Assembly: GCF_024055665.1 (NCBI RefSeq)
Contig: NZ_JAMXMC010000012.1
Location: 62,001 to 126,000, forward strand
Direction of reading: 5' to 3'
From: Ideonella oryzae
Lineage (GTDB): Bacteria > Pseudomonadota > Gammaproteobacteria > Burkholderiales > Burkholderiaceae_C
Length of the DNA: 64,000 nucleotides
The first letter of the stretch is position 1. Each line of letters opens with the position of its first letter. The notes below the pieces were generated by a model that ran no database searches, was not told the DNA's origin, and worked only from the letters and a program-made list of their open reading frames with translations. Positions 54,118 to 63,143 of this stretch are shown here, piece by piece. Position numbers and translations under genes: made by a program.

Positions 54118-55104
54118 ATGTCCACCCCCAGCACCCCCCATTCCGGCGCCGCCGGCACCGAGAAGTTCAACACCGTCGCGCCCGACCTGGGCAGCGGCGA
54201 GGGCTGGGACAAGCTGGGCCTGGTCGAGCTGATGCGTCTGCGCTTCAGCGACAGCGGTGCTCTCTACAGCCCGCATGCCGACGTGAACATCAACGGCGCG
54301 CTGTTCGGCGGCCAGCTCATCGGCCAGGCCATCGCCGCGGCCAGCCATGGCATCAGCGACCGCTGGGCCCACAGCGTGCAGGTCAGCTTCCTGGCGCCGG
54401 GCCACCCCGGCGAGGAGATGCACTACCAGGTCCGCACGCTGATGCAGGGCCGCAGCTTCCAGGTGCAGCAGGTGCTGGGCACGCAGGGCACGCGCACCGT
54501 GATCAGCGCCACCGTGTCCTTCCAGAACGAAGAGCCCAGCCCGGACCACCAGCGGGCCATGCCCGAGGCGCCGCCGCCGGAAAGCCTGCGCACGCTGCAA
54601 GAGGTGGGCGCGGCCTACGCCGACCGCATCCCCACCGCCGCGGCGCGTCGCCTGGGCCAGTCGCGCGCGGCCGAGCTGCGTCTGGTGGACCCGGAGGCCT
54701 TCCTGTTCCGGCGCGACCCCGAGGCGCGGCTGCGTTTCTGGGTGCGGCTGCAGCACGACCTGCCGGCTGACCCGGTGCTGCAGCGCGCGGCCATCGGCTA
54801 CCTGTCGGACTACTGGATGCCGCTGACCCCGCTGATGGCCCACCTGGAGGCCAAGATCGGCACCGGCCTGTACCTGGCCAGCCTGAACCACACGCTGTGG
54901 CTGCACCGCGCCCCGCGGGTGGACGACTGGCTGCTGGTGGACGCGCAAAGCCCCTTCAGCGGCAACGCCCGCGGCCTGACCACCGGCCACTTCTACCAGC
55001 GCGACGGCACCCTGCTGGCCACCGCCACCCAGGAATGCCTGTTCCGCGGCTGGGTGGAGGACGGCCAGGGCGGCTTCAGCGTGCCGGGCATGCCGGCGCG
55101 CTGA
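54118..55104 (+). CDS. Acyl-CoA thioesterase (TesB family, double hot-dog)
   Basis: The 328-residue protein has two hot-dog domains as in TesB. The first includes NGALFGGQLIGQAIAAASHG and HSVQVSFLAPG, the second AIGYLSDYWMPLTPLMAH and LASLNHTLWLHRAPRVDDWL. Catalytic residues of TesB are Asp, Thr and Gln; the Asp equivalent would be in YLSDYWM. It hydrolyses acyl-CoA esters to free acid and CoA. Monocistronic. A TATGAT element at 54077-54082 may be its -10. Confidence 0.88.
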   Translation: MSTPSTPHSGAAGTEKFNTVAPDLGSGEGWDKLGLVELMRLRFSDSGALYSPHADVNINGALFGGQLIGQAIAAASHGISDRWAHSVQVSFLAPGHPGEEMHYQVRTLMQGRSFQVQQVLGTQGTRTVISATVSFQNEEPSPDHQRAMPEAPPPESLRTLQEVGAAYADRIPTAAARRLGQSRAAELRLVDPEAFLFRRDPEARLRFWVRLQHDLPADPVLQRAAIGYLSDYWMPLTPLMAHLEAKIGTGLYLASLNHTLWLHRAPRVDDWLLVDAQSPFSGNARGLTTGHFYQRDGTLLATATQECLFRGWVEDGQGGFSVPGMPAR

Positions 55105-55129
55105 ACGGGCCGCTGCGGGCCCGCCCGGC

Positions 55130-55573
55130 TCACTTGGCAAACAGCCGCGTGATGTCCGAGAAGGCCTTGAACTCCAGCGCGTTGCCGCTCGGGTCCAGGA
55201 AGAACATCGTGGCCTGTTCGCCGGGTTCGCCCTTGAAGCGGATGTAGGGCTCGATCACGAAAGCCGTGCCGCGGGCAGTCAGGCGATCGGCCAGGGCCTG
55301 CCAGTCGGCCATGGGCAGTACGATGCCGAAATGCCGCACCGGCACGCCATGGCCGTCCACCGCGTTGCGCGAGACATCGCCGGTCTCGCCCGGGGCCAGG
55401 TGGGCCACGATCTGGTGGCCGTAGAAGTTGAAGTCCACCCACTCGGGCGAGCTGCGACCCTCGGGGCAGCCCAGCAGCTCGCCGTAGAAGGCGCGGGCCT
55501 CGGCCAGGTCCCGCACGGGAAAGGCCAGGTGGAAGGGCGACATCGGCCCCGGGTTGGTGGTGATGGCGTGCAT
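55130..55573 (-). CDS. VOC family (glyoxalase/dioxygenase fold) protein
   Basis: A 147-residue single-domain vicinal-oxygen-chelate protein. [20 protein letters not shown] holds the first candidate metal His, [18 protein letters not shown] the second, and [16 protein letters not shown] the conserved acidic ligand. The layout resembles small extradiol-dioxygenase-like or glyoxalase-like proteins of unknown substrate. Start ATG 55573 follows AAGGAG. It lies alone between convergent tesB and the SDR gene. Confidence 0.85.
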   Translation of the reverse strand: MHAITTNPGPMSPFHLAFPVRDLAEARAFYGELLGCPEGRSSPEWVDFNFYGHQIVAHLAPGETGDVSRNAVDGHGVPVRHFGIVLPMADWQALADRLTARGTAFVIEPYIRFKGEPGEQATMFFLDPSGNALEFKAFSDITRLFAK

Positions 55574-55662
55574 GCGGCGGCTCCTTGGCTGTGCCGGTCC
55601 GATGCTAGCCATTCCCGTGTCCCCGGCCCCGGCAGGGTTTCCCGGGCCGGGGCGGCCGCCCG

Positions 55663-56448
55663 TCAGATGCTGGGGATCAGCCCGCCGTCCACCCGCAGCG
55701 TGGTGCCGGTGATGTAGGACGCCCGCTCGCTGGCCAGGAAGGCCACTGCGTCGCCGTATTCCTCCGGCCGGCCGTAGCGGCCCATCGGGATGGTGGCGGC
55801 GGCCTCGGCCTCCACGCCCGCGGCATCACGCCCCTCGCGCTGGGCCTTGGCCGCATCCAGGAAGGCGGTGCGGGCGGTGGCGATGCGCCCGGGCACCACC
55901 ACGTTGACGGTGATGCCCTGCGCGGCCACGTCGCGCGCCAGCGTCTTGGACCAGCCGTGCAGCGCGGCCCGCAGGCTGTTGGACAGCCCCAGGTTGGGAA
56001 TGGGCGTGATGACGCCCGAGGAGGTGCTGGTGATGATGCGGCCCCAGCCGCGCTCACGCATGCCCGGCAGCAGCAGGTCGGTGATGCCGAAGACCGACAG
56101 CACCATGGCCTCGAAGGCCCGACGCCAGACCTCCGGGGCCTGGCCATCTGCCGGCCCAGGCGCCGGGCCGCCGGTGTTGTTGACCAGGATGTCGATGCCG
56201 CCCACGCGGTCCAGCACCGCCTGCACGCCCGCGCGCCACTGCGCCTCCTCGGCCAGGTCCCAGTGGAAGACATGGGCCTGGCCGCCGGCGGCCCGGATCA
56301 ACGCGGCGGTTTCCTCCACCGGCGCGGCGCTGCGGTTGGCCACGCAGACCGTCGCCCCCTCGCGCGCCAACGCCAGCGCGATGGCCCGCCCCAGCCCGCT
56401 GCCGGCGCTCAGCACCAGCGCCCGTTTGCCCGTCAAACCCAGGTCCAT
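55663..56448 (-). CDS. SDR family protein with atypical active site
   Basis: The 261-residue Rossmann protein has the coenzyme motif [20 protein letters not shown], the NNTGGP structural motif, and the C-terminal [17 protein letters not shown]. The catalytic region reads [20 protein letters not shown] followed by R. The Ser of the usual S-Y-K triad is present, but the Tyr position holds Ser and the Lys position Arg (S-x3-R instead of Y-x3-K). The aligned spacing of 13 residues from the catalytic Ser is kept. It may be a non-catalytic or altered-chemistry member. ATG 56448 is preceded by GGAGAG. Confidence 0.85.
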   Translation of the reverse strand: MDLGLTGKRALVLSAGSGLGRAIALALAREGATVCVANRSAAPVEETAALIRAAGGQAHVFHWDLAEEAQWRAGVQAVLDRVGGIDILVNNTGGPAPGPADGQAPEVWRRAFEAMVLSVFGITDLLLPGMRERGWGRIITSTSSGVITPIPNLGLSNSLRAALHGWSKTLARDVAAQGITVNVVVPGRIATARTAFLDAAKAQREGRDAAGVEAEAAATIPMGRYGRPEEYGDAVAFLASERASYITGTTLRVDGGLIPSI

Positions 56449-56538
56449 GTTCGTCTCTCCGTGCATCGGGCCCGCACAGTGCGGATGCCCCCGGCGAGCA
56501 GCTTACGAAGAACGGCCCGCCCTTGTCCGGCGCAGGGC

Positions 56539-56976
56539 TCAGCCCGCGCCGCAGCGCGCGCGCCACTCGCGCTCGAAGGTCTGGCGCTCCTGCGGCGTGC
56601 GGCCGTCGTCGAAGCGGGTGCTGCCGGTCTCGGTGATCCAGTCGACGGTGACGATGAGCCGCTGCTTCCAGGGCTCGCCGGGACCGGCAGGCGTGAAACT
56701 GCCCAGCGCACAGACGTGGTACTCGAACATCGCATCCTCGCGGTCGAGGATCTGCGAATGCACGGGGTCGAGGTCGACATCGGCCTCGTCCACGCTCTGC
56801 TGGGCGATGGCCTCGGCCAGTTCCAGCTGCTCGGCCGGCGCGTGGCTGCAGCCGGCCAGCACCAGCAGGCCCACCGCACCCAACGCGCCCAGCAGCCACC
56901 CGCGGGCCGCCCCACGGGCAGGCGCCGACGCTGGCGGCGCCGGTGGCGCGTCGGCCCGACAGACAGTGCAGGACAC
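56539..56976 (-). CDS. Putative lipoprotein of unknown function
   Basis: A 145-residue protein from GTG 56976 (GAGGGG lies upstream) has a Pro/Ala-rich N-terminus, a hydrophobic segment ending in the lipobox LLVLAGCSHAPAEQ, and a mixed soluble part (QILDREDAMFEYHVCALGSF, then TPAGPGEPWKQRLIVTVDW). It is probably anchored by the lipid-modified Cys. The region before the hydrophobic segment is unusually long for a lipoprotein signal, so the start is uncertain; the frame is open to 57057. No family is recognised. Confidence 0.55.
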   Translation of the reverse strand: MSCTVCRADAPPAPPASAPARGAARGWLLGALGAVGLLVLAGCSHAPAEQLELAEAIAQQSVDEADVDLDPVHSQILDREDAMFEYHVCALGSFTPAGPGEPWKQRLIVTVDWITETGSTRFDDGRTPQERQTFEREWRARCGAG

Positions 56977-57106
56977 AGCAGCAACCCCTCTTTTTGGATC
57001 GGCGCCCCCTTGCTCGGGCGGCCGCCGCCCCGCGATGCTAACCAAGCGGCGGGCCATTCAAGGCGCCCTCGGGGGGCACGAATCCCCCCTAGCTTTCAGG
57101 TGACGG

Positions 57107-57511
57107 TCAGGTGCGGGCCGGCCAGGGCGAGACCTGGGGGGGGTTCTGGGCCTCGGCGCGCAGCTCCTTCATGCGGTTCTGCTCGTCCATGAACACCAGC
57201 CGGGGCTGATGGTGGCCGATCTGGTCCTCGTGCACCTGGGCGAAGGCCGCGATGATGACCACATCGCCCACCGAAGCCCGGCGCGCGGCCGAACCGTTGA
57301 GCGAAATGATGCCGCTGCCGCGCGGCGCCTTGATCGCGTAGGTGACGAAACGCTCGCCGTTGTTGACGTTCCAGATGTGGATCTGCTCGTTTTCGCAGAG
57401 GTTCGCGGCCTCCAGCAGATCTTCGGGGATGCCGCAGGAGCCCTCGTAGTGCAGCTCGCAGTGGGTGACGATGGCGCGGTGGATCTTGGACTTGAGCAGG
57501 GTGCGGAACAT
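57107..57511 (-). CDS. panD: Aspartate 1-decarboxylase
   Basis: The 134-residue PanD proenzyme makes beta-alanine for pantothenate. It cleaves itself between Gly24 and Ser25 ([13 protein letters not shown]), the Ser becoming the pyruvoyl group. [20 protein letters not shown] and [20 protein letters not shown] are standard blocks. It is slightly longer at the C-terminus than E. coli PanD. It lies alone between the lipoprotein-like gene and the GMC oxidoreductase. Confidence 0.96.
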   Translation of the reverse strand: MFRTLLKSKIHRAIVTHCELHYEGSCGIPEDLLEAANLCENEQIHIWNVNNGERFVTYAIKAPRGSGIISLNGSAARRASVGDVVIIAAFAQVHEDQIGHHQPRLVFMDEQNRMKELRAEAQNPPQVSPWPART

Positions 57512-57580
57512 GGGCGGGTGGCCTCGGCGGAACGGGAAACCGGCATTGTCCCCGCTCTGGCCGCGCCAGGCCCGGACCGC

Positions 57581-59194
57581 TCACGCCGTGGCCGTCCGCC
57601 CCCAGGCCGCGCGGACCAGGTCCGCCGCCTTCTCGCCGATCATGATGCAGGGCGCGTTGGTGTTGCCGCTGACCAGCACCGGCATGATGGAGGCATCGGC
57701 CACGCGAAGGCCGCTCACACCGTGCACCCGCAGGTCGGGCGCCACCACGGCCATCGCGTCCACGCCCATCTTGCAGGTGCCCGCCGGGTGGAACACCGTG
57801 GCCGCATGCGCGCGCGCATTGGCCAGGAAGTCCTCGTCGCTCTGCACCTGGGGGCCGGGCAGCATCTCCGGGCCACGGATGCCGTCGAACACCGGGTCGG
57901 CCAGGATCTTGCGGGCCAGCCGCATGCCTTCGATCAGCACCCGCGCGTCCTGCGGGTCGGACAGGAAGTTGTAGTCCAGCGCCAGCCGGCCCTGGGCGTC
58001 CAGCCGCAGCGCGCCCCGGCTGCGCGGGCGCAGCACGCAGGTGTGGATGGCGTAGCCGTGGCCCCACTCGAACAGGCGGCCGCGGTGGCTGCGGTAGCCC
58101 GGCACGAAGTGGAACTGCACATCGGGCTCGCCCTCACTCAGCGGCGTGCAGGCAAAGCCGCCGGCCTCCACATAGTTGGTGCTCAGCCAGCCCTTCCTCT
58201 TGAACAGGTAGCGCAGCGGCGCACTCAGCACCTGCCAGGCCGAGCCCAGCGAGAAGCCCAGCGTCAGCGGCGAGCGCGAGCGCACGGTCACCAGGCCGTC
58301 CAGGTGGTCCTGCAGGTTCTGGCCCACGCTGGGCAGGTCCACCCGAACCGGCACGCCCGCGGCCTCCAGCTGGGCGCGCGGGCCGATGCCCGAGCGCAAC
58401 AGCAGGTTCGGCGAGCCGATGGCGCCGGCGCAGAGGATGACCTCGCGCCGCGCCTGCAGACGGCGGGGCGCACCGCCCGCGGGGGCCTGCAGCTGCACGC
58501 CCTTCACGCTGGCGCCGTCCATCCACAGCTGGTCGACCTCCACCCCGGTCAGCACCGTCAGGTTGGCGCGGCCACGCACCGGCGCCACGAAGGCCCGGTA
58601 GCTGGACAGGCGCTGGCCGTCGCGCTGGGTCAGGTCATAGACGCCCACGCCCAGGGCCGAGGGGCCGTTGAAATCGGTGTTGACCGGCAGGCCCAGGCGG
58701 CGGCCAGCCTCCACGAACCAGCGCGAGACAGGGTTGGGATCGCGCGGGCGGTCCACCTGCAGCGGGCCGTCCTGGCCGTGCAGGGCCGGGTCCTGGCCCA
58801 GGCGGTTGCCTTCGGAGCGGCGGAAGTAGGGCAGCACGTCCTGCCAGCCCCAGCCGGTGCAGCCGGCCGCAGCCCAGCGCTCGTAGTCCGAGGCGAAGCC
58901 CCGGATGTAGATCATGCTGTTCATCGAGGCGGAGCCGCCCAGCGCCTTGCCGCGCGGGCAGTGCAGGCTGCGCCCGTCCAGCCCGGCCTGCGGGGTGGAG
59001 TGGTAGTTCCAGCTGAAGCGCCGGCTCTTGTAGAGGGTGATGGTGCCGGCGGGCACCTGCACCCGCGGGCTGGCGTCGCTGCCGCCGGCCTCGATCAGGC
59101 AGACGCTCACGCCGGGGTCGTCGCTCAGGCGGCGGGCCAGCACGCTGCCGGCCGAGCCCGCGCCCACCACGATGTAGTCGTAGCTCTCGTTCAT
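57581..59194 (-). CDS. GMC family oxidoreductase (choline-dehydrogenase-like)
   Basis: The 537-residue flavoprotein binds FAD through YDYIVVGAGSAGSVLARRLS and carries GMC signatures CPRGKALGGSASMNSMIYIR and CAGAIGSPNLLLRSGIGP. The catalytic His region is HPAGTCKMGVDAMAVVAPDL, and NTNAPCIMIGEKAADLV closes the fold. It oxidises an alcohol to an aldehyde or acid; choline is only a family label. It begins 13 bp after the ABC ATPase gene of the same strand, so it appears to be the last gene of a porin-ABC-oxidoreductase operon. Confidence 0.9.
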   Translation of the reverse strand: MNESYDYIVVGAGSAGSVLARRLSDDPGVSVCLIEAGGSDASPRVQVPAGTITLYKSRRFSWNYHSTPQAGLDGRSLHCPRGKALGGSASMNSMIYIRGFASDYERWAAAGCTGWGWQDVLPYFRRSEGNRLGQDPALHGQDGPLQVDRPRDPNPVSRWFVEAGRRLGLPVNTDFNGPSALGVGVYDLTQRDGQRLSSYRAFVAPVRGRANLTVLTGVEVDQLWMDGASVKGVQLQAPAGGAPRRLQARREVILCAGAIGSPNLLLRSGIGPRAQLEAAGVPVRVDLPSVGQNLQDHLDGLVTVRSRSPLTLGFSLGSAWQVLSAPLRYLFKRKGWLSTNYVEAGGFACTPLSEGEPDVQFHFVPGYRSHRGRLFEWGHGYAIHTCVLRPRSRGALRLDAQGRLALDYNFLSDPQDARVLIEGMRLARKILADPVFDGIRGPEMLPGPQVQSDEDFLANARAHAATVFHPAGTCKMGVDAMAVVAPDLRVHGVSGLRVADASIMPVLVSGNTNAPCIMIGEKAADLVRAAWGRTATA

Positions 59195-59207
59195 GGCGGG
59201 GCTCACC

Positions 59208-60011
59208 TCAGGGGTCGATGCGGTGCAGGTCGTCGTGCAGCAGGTCCACGATCTGCCGCTTGAGCGCGATGAACTCCGGCGCCAGCTCCACGTCCTCGGG
59301 CCGTGGGCGGGCCAGCGGCACGTCGATGATCTGGCGGATGCGCCCGGGCCGCGCGCCCATCACGTAGACGCGGTCGCCCAGCAGGATGGCCTCGTCGATG
59401 TCGTGGGTGACGAAGACCACCGTCTTCTTGGCGTGCTCCCACACCCGCAGCAGCAGGCGCTGCATCTGGTGGCGGGTCTGGCTGTCCAGCGCACCGAAGG
59501 GCTCGTCCATCAGCAGGATCTGCGGGTCGTTGGCCAGGGCGCGGGCAATGGCCACGCGCTGCATCATCCCGCCCGACAACTGCTTGGGGAAGTTGTCGGC
59601 AAAGGGCCGCAGCCGCACCTCGTCCAGGTAGTGGTCCACCACCTCCTGGCGCTGGGCCGGTGGCATGCCGCGGCGCTTCAGGCCGAACTCGATGTTCTGC
59701 CGCACGGTCAGCCAGGGGAACAGGGTGTAGCCCTGGAAGACCATGCCGCGGTCCGGCCCGGGGCCGGTGACGCGCTGGCCGCTGACGAAGATCTCGCCCT
59801 CGGTCGGCTCGTTCAGGCCGGCGGTCAGGTACAGCAGGCTGGACTTGCCGCAGCCCGAGGGGCCGACGATGACGGCGAACTGCTGGTCCGGCACCTCCAG
59901 GGAGACCTTGTCCAGCGCCACGAAGGTGCCGCCGGTGGGCGTGGGGTAGCGCAGACTGACGTCGCGCACCTGCAGGCGCGCTGGCGCCGTTTCGAGATTC
60001 ACTGCGCCCAT
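59208..60011 (-). CDS. ABC transporter ATP-binding protein (SsuB/TauB/NrtD-like)
   Basis: The 267-residue ATPase has Walker A VGPSGCGKSSLLYL, Q-loop FQGYTLFPWLTV, signature LSGGMMQRVAIARAL, Walker B ILLMDEPFGALDSQ and the switch His in FVTHDIDEAI. Sequence class is that of taurine/sulfonate/nitrate importers. It overlaps the permease gene by 13 bp. Start ATG 60011. Confidence 0.94.
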   Translation of the reverse strand: MGAVNLETAPARLQVRDVSLRYPTPTGGTFVALDKVSLEVPDQQFAVIVGPSGCGKSSLLYLTAGLNEPTEGEIFVSGQRVTGPGPDRGMVFQGYTLFPWLTVRQNIEFGLKRRGMPPAQRQEVVDHYLDEVRLRPFADNFPKQLSGGMMQRVAIARALANDPQILLMDEPFGALDSQTRHQMQRLLLRVWEHAKKTVVFVTHDIDEAILLGDRVYVMGARPGRIRQIIDVPLARPRPEDVELAPEFIALKRQIVDLLHDDLHRIDP

Positions 60012-60802
60012 GCGCACACCTTCATTCTGAGAACACGGAAGATCTGGTCGGTGGCCAGGCCCAGCAGGCCGATCACCGCGATGGCCAGGAAGATCACGTC
60101 CACCTGCAGGCCCCGCATGGCCTTCAGGCTGATGTAGCCCAGGCCGCTGGAGGCGGCCACCAGCTCGGCCACCACCAGGTAGGTCCAGGCCCAGCCGATG
60201 GTCACCCGCAGGGTGTCCAGCACGCCGGGCAGCGAAGCCGGGCCCAGCACATGCAGCAGCACGTCGCGGCGCTTGCAGCCCAGGGTGTAGCTGGCGTTGA
60301 CCAGGTCCTTGCTGACGCCGCGGCACACGTCCGAGACCATCACCAGCTGCTGGAAGAACACGCCGAAGATGATCACCGCCACACGCTGCTCCAGGCCGAT
60401 GCCGATCCACAGGATGAACAGCGGCACGAAGGAGGTGACCGGCAGGTAGCGGATGAAGTTGACCGGCGGATCCAGCAGGGCCTGCACGAGGCGGAAGGAG
60501 CCCATGAACAGGCCCAGCGGGATGGCCAGCGCGGACGAGACCGCGAAGCCGACCAGCACCACCTCCACGCTGGCGCCGATGTGTTCCAGCAGCGTGCCGT
60601 CCTCGGCCAGGTGCCAGCCCGCCATCACCACATCCACCGGCGTGGGCAGGAACATGGCCGGCACCAGCCCGCCGTAGGACAGCGCGCACCAGGCCCCCAG
60701 CATCAGCAGCCAGCTCAGGGCGGCCGCGCCCAGCACCACCTGCCGGGGCAGCGCGGCCTTGGGCGTCAGGCAGCGCTGCAGCAGTCGGCTTGCACTCGAC
60801 AT
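59999..60802 (-). CDS. ABC transporter permease (SsuC/TauC-like)
   Basis: A 267-residue membrane protein with six helices. The coupling-loop EAA-type motif lies around DLVNASYTLGCKRRDVLLHV. FMGSFRLVQALLDPPVNFIR and FVPLFILWIGIGLEQRVAVI are typical for this importer class. It pairs with the overlapping ATPase gene. The binding-protein gene ends 11 bp upstream. Confidence 0.93.
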   Translation of the reverse strand: MSSASRLLQRCLTPKAALPRQVVLGAAALSWLLMLGAWCALSYGGLVPAMFLPTPVDVVMAGWHLAEDGTLLEHIGASVEVVLVGFAVSSALAIPLGLFMGSFRLVQALLDPPVNFIRYLPVTSFVPLFILWIGIGLEQRVAVIIFGVFFQQLVMVSDVCRGVSKDLVNASYTLGCKRRDVLLHVLGPASLPGVLDTLRVTIGWAWTYLVVAELVAASSGLGYISLKAMRGLQVDVIFLAIAVIGLLGLATDQIFRVLRMKVCAWAQ

Positions 60803-60813
60803 CGCCGCCCTCC

Positions 60814-61806
60814 TCAGTGCGCCGGCTTCAGGAAGCGGGTGTCGACCAGGTCGTCATAGCCCACATTGAAGGTCTTGCCCTGGATGACGCTCCAGGTCTC
60901 GTTGGCCAGCGAGACCACGTCCTTGAGCGGCCCGGGCTTGCCCGGCTGGCCCATCAGGCCCGCGCTGCCGGCGGTGTCGTAGAAGCGCACGCCCTTGAGC
61001 GCCTCGCTCACGTCCTCCGGCTTGGACAGGTAGCCGCCCACGCCCTTGGCGATGATCTTGGCCGACTCGGCCGGGTGGGCCTTCATGTAGGCCACGGCCT
61101 TGTTCACGCCCTCCACCAGCGCCTTCACGTCGGCGGGCTGCTTGTCGATCACATCGCAGCGCAGGGCCACCACGTCCACGATGACGCCCGGCGTCTTGCG
61201 GCTGTCCACCAGCACCTGGCCGGCCTTCTTCTGCTTGACCATGGTGAGGTTGGGCTCCCAGGTCACGGCGGCGGGCACACGCCCGGCCATGAAGGCCGAG
61301 GCCGCGTCGTCGGCGGTCATGTTCTTGACCTCGATGTCCTTGACGCCCAGACCCGCCTGCTTGAGCAGGTAGGACAGCCAGAACATGGACACCGAGCCCT
61401 CGTTCACGGCCACGGCCTTGCCCTTGAGGTCCTTGATGCTCGTGATGCCGTTGGCGGTGACCACGCCGTCGCCGCCCGCGCTCTCGTCCAGCGCCAGCAC
61501 CGAGCGGAAGCAGAACTGCGGGCTGCGGTACTTCAGGATCTCGTCGATGGTCGAGGCCGTGCCGGTGAGCTTGCCCGAGGCCATGGCCGCCATGTAGAGC
61601 GAGGACTCCTCGATGGTGGTCAGCTGCACGTCCAGGCCGGCCTGCTTGAAGTAGCCCAGGTCACGGGCGACGAACAGCGGGCCGTAGCCCACCCAGGTGG
61701 TGTGGCCGATGGACAGCGTGCCGGCCTGGGCAGCGCCCAGCAGCGCGGCGCTGGCGCCCACGGCCAGGGCCAGACGGGACAGGGCATGGCGAAGGAATCG
61801 GGTCAT
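60814..61806 (-). CDS. ABC transporter substrate-binding protein (NMT1/TauA-like)
   Basis: A 330-residue periplasmic protein with a signal peptide (~1-28, ending GAAQAG). Blocks TTWVGYGPLFVARDLGYFKQ and DDAASAFMAGRVPAAVTWEP are the hallmark of NMT1/SsuA/TauA-type binding proteins for sulfonates, nitrate, pyrimidine precursors and similar ligands. The ligand cannot be assigned. It starts 62 bp after the porin gene. Confidence 0.92.
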   Translation of the reverse strand: MTRFLRHALSRLALAVGASAALLGAAQAGTLSIGHTTWVGYGPLFVARDLGYFKQAGLDVQLTTIEESSLYMAAMASGKLTGTASTIDEILKYRSPQFCFRSVLALDESAGGDGVVTANGITSIKDLKGKAVAVNEGSVSMFWLSYLLKQAGLGVKDIEVKNMTADDAASAFMAGRVPAAVTWEPNLTMVKQKKAGQVLVDSRKTPGVIVDVVALRCDVIDKQPADVKALVEGVNKAVAYMKAHPAESAKIIAKGVGGYLSKPEDVSEALKGVRFYDTAGSAGLMGQPGKPGPLKDVVSLANETWSVIQGKTFNVGYDDLVDTRFLKPAH

Positions 61807-61868
61807 GGTGATGCACTCCTGCAATGAGAAGGAAGGGATCGGAAGAGAAAGTCGGGAGGGGCCGCGGC

Positions 61869-62768
61869 TCAGAAGCCGTAGCTCAGCGAGACGACCGCGC
61901 GGTTGTCCTGCTTGACGTCGAAGCGGTTGCGCCCGCCCACGATGAACTGGGCGCCCCAGGTCAGGCCGGTGTCGGCGATGGGCTGGGTCAGGCCCAGGGT
62001 GAGGTGGCGAAACGCGCTGCCCACCGGGGTCTTGCCGGCATAGCAGCCGTTGACGATGAAGGCCTCGCCCGCGCCGCAGGCGGTGCCGCTGAGCGTGTCC
62101 TCGGTGCCGTTGTACTTCCCCTCCTTGCGGTAGGTGTAGAAGCCCAGCGTGGCGGTGAAGGAGAGCTGGTAGGGCAGCGCGCGGGTGTACACCGCGCTCC
62201 AGTAGGTGTCGCCCTGGTTGCCCCAGGTCACGTCCTGCAGCAGGGTCTGCGCATTCAGCGTGACCGGGCCGTAGCTCAGGGCCAGCTTGCTTTCCGGCGC
62301 GTTCGAATGCGCGCCGTTCACGTAGACGTAGTAGGTCAGGCCGACGGAGTAGCCCCAGTCGCCCAGTGTGCCGTTGTAGCCGGCGTACAGGTCGTTCTCG
62401 ATCGACTTGTCCTTCTGGAAGTCGGTGATCGAGCGGTTGCGGTACGAATCGCCCAGCTGGCGGTAGGAGTAGTTGATGGTCGAGCCCCAGTAGCCGGCGT
62501 AGAAGCCGCTCTCGTGGCTGTAGTCCGCCCCCCACTGCGGGGTGACGTGGTCGGACTCGGGCGCGTCGGCCCCCGCATTGCCCAGGGGCGTGCTGTTGCC
62601 GTAGGTGGTCGTCTGGCCGCGCAGGTAGTAGCGCGACACCAGGTCCACATGCCCCGTCAGATCGCCCGCCAGGGCAGCACCGCTCCAGGCCCTCGCCAGC
62701 GCCACGCCCACGGCCCCGACCCAGGCCCCCGCGCCGCGCACACCACGCAGCGAAACCGCTCGCTTCAT
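61869..62768 (-). CDS. TorF-like outer-membrane porin (Gcw_chp family)
   Basis: A 299-residue protein with a signal peptide (MKRAVSLRGVRGAGAWV..., cleavage near SGAALAG) and many amphipathic beta strands rich in Tyr/Gly/Ser. It starts with VDLVSRYYLRGQTTTYGNST and ends with the beta-barrel terminator aromatic (VVSLSYGF). It would form a small pore. ATG 62768 has GGAG at good spacing. It is first in the operon with the ABC importer and GMC enzyme and is divergent from the LysR gene. Confidence 0.8.
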   Translation of the reverse strand: MKRAVSLRGVRGAGAWVGAVGVALARAWSGAALAGDLTGHVDLVSRYYLRGQTTTYGNSTPLGNAGADAPESDHVTPQWGADYSHESGFYAGYWGSTINYSYRQLGDSYRNRSITDFQKDKSIENDLYAGYNGTLGDWGYSVGLTYYVYVNGAHSNAPESKLALSYGPVTLNAQTLLQDVTWGNQGDTYWSAVYTRALPYQLSFTATLGFYTYRKEGKYNGTEDTLSGTACGAGEAFIVNGCYAGKTPVGSAFRHLTLGLTQPIADTGLTWGAQFIVGGRNRFDVKQDNRAVVSLSYGF

Positions 62769-63143
62769 CGACATCTCCAGTTCAGCTTGGTTGACTGGCC
62801 GTGATGGTTGCGTGCGGCCCCCCGGTCGCGAAAGCACGAAATTTGTGAGCCGATGCGAGCAAAAAACTCGCTTTGACGGGCGTGCCCCATCTCAGTGCGG
62901 CGCCCGGCAAACCATGGTGCAGGCCCGGCGCCGCAGGCGGGACGGACCCGCAGCGCACCCCCGTTCACGGCCCTGGCGCAGGCCGCGCGCACCAGGCTTG
63001 GGGGCCTGATTCGGAGAAATATCGTTTGGCCCTCAGAAAGTCCTGGGTCGGGAGAGACCCCGCTTCCCCTTCCCGGGCTGATGGGCCTCAAATGCGCGCA
63101 TGGAATTTGCTGCTTGAGACCCGACGTTTTCAAGGAATTTGCG
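62769..63143. promoter_or_regulatory. 375-bp divergent intergenic region (porin operon / LysR)
   Basis: No gene was found here. It holds a 9-bp direct repeat, GGAATTTGC, at 63102-63110 and 63134-63142 (the second copy ends one base before the LysR ATG), a small hairpin GCGAG-N7-CTCGC (62855-62871), and a TGCGCGCA palindrome at 63094-63101. It should contain both promoters and the LysR site; I could not assign those positions with confidence. Confidence 0.5.
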
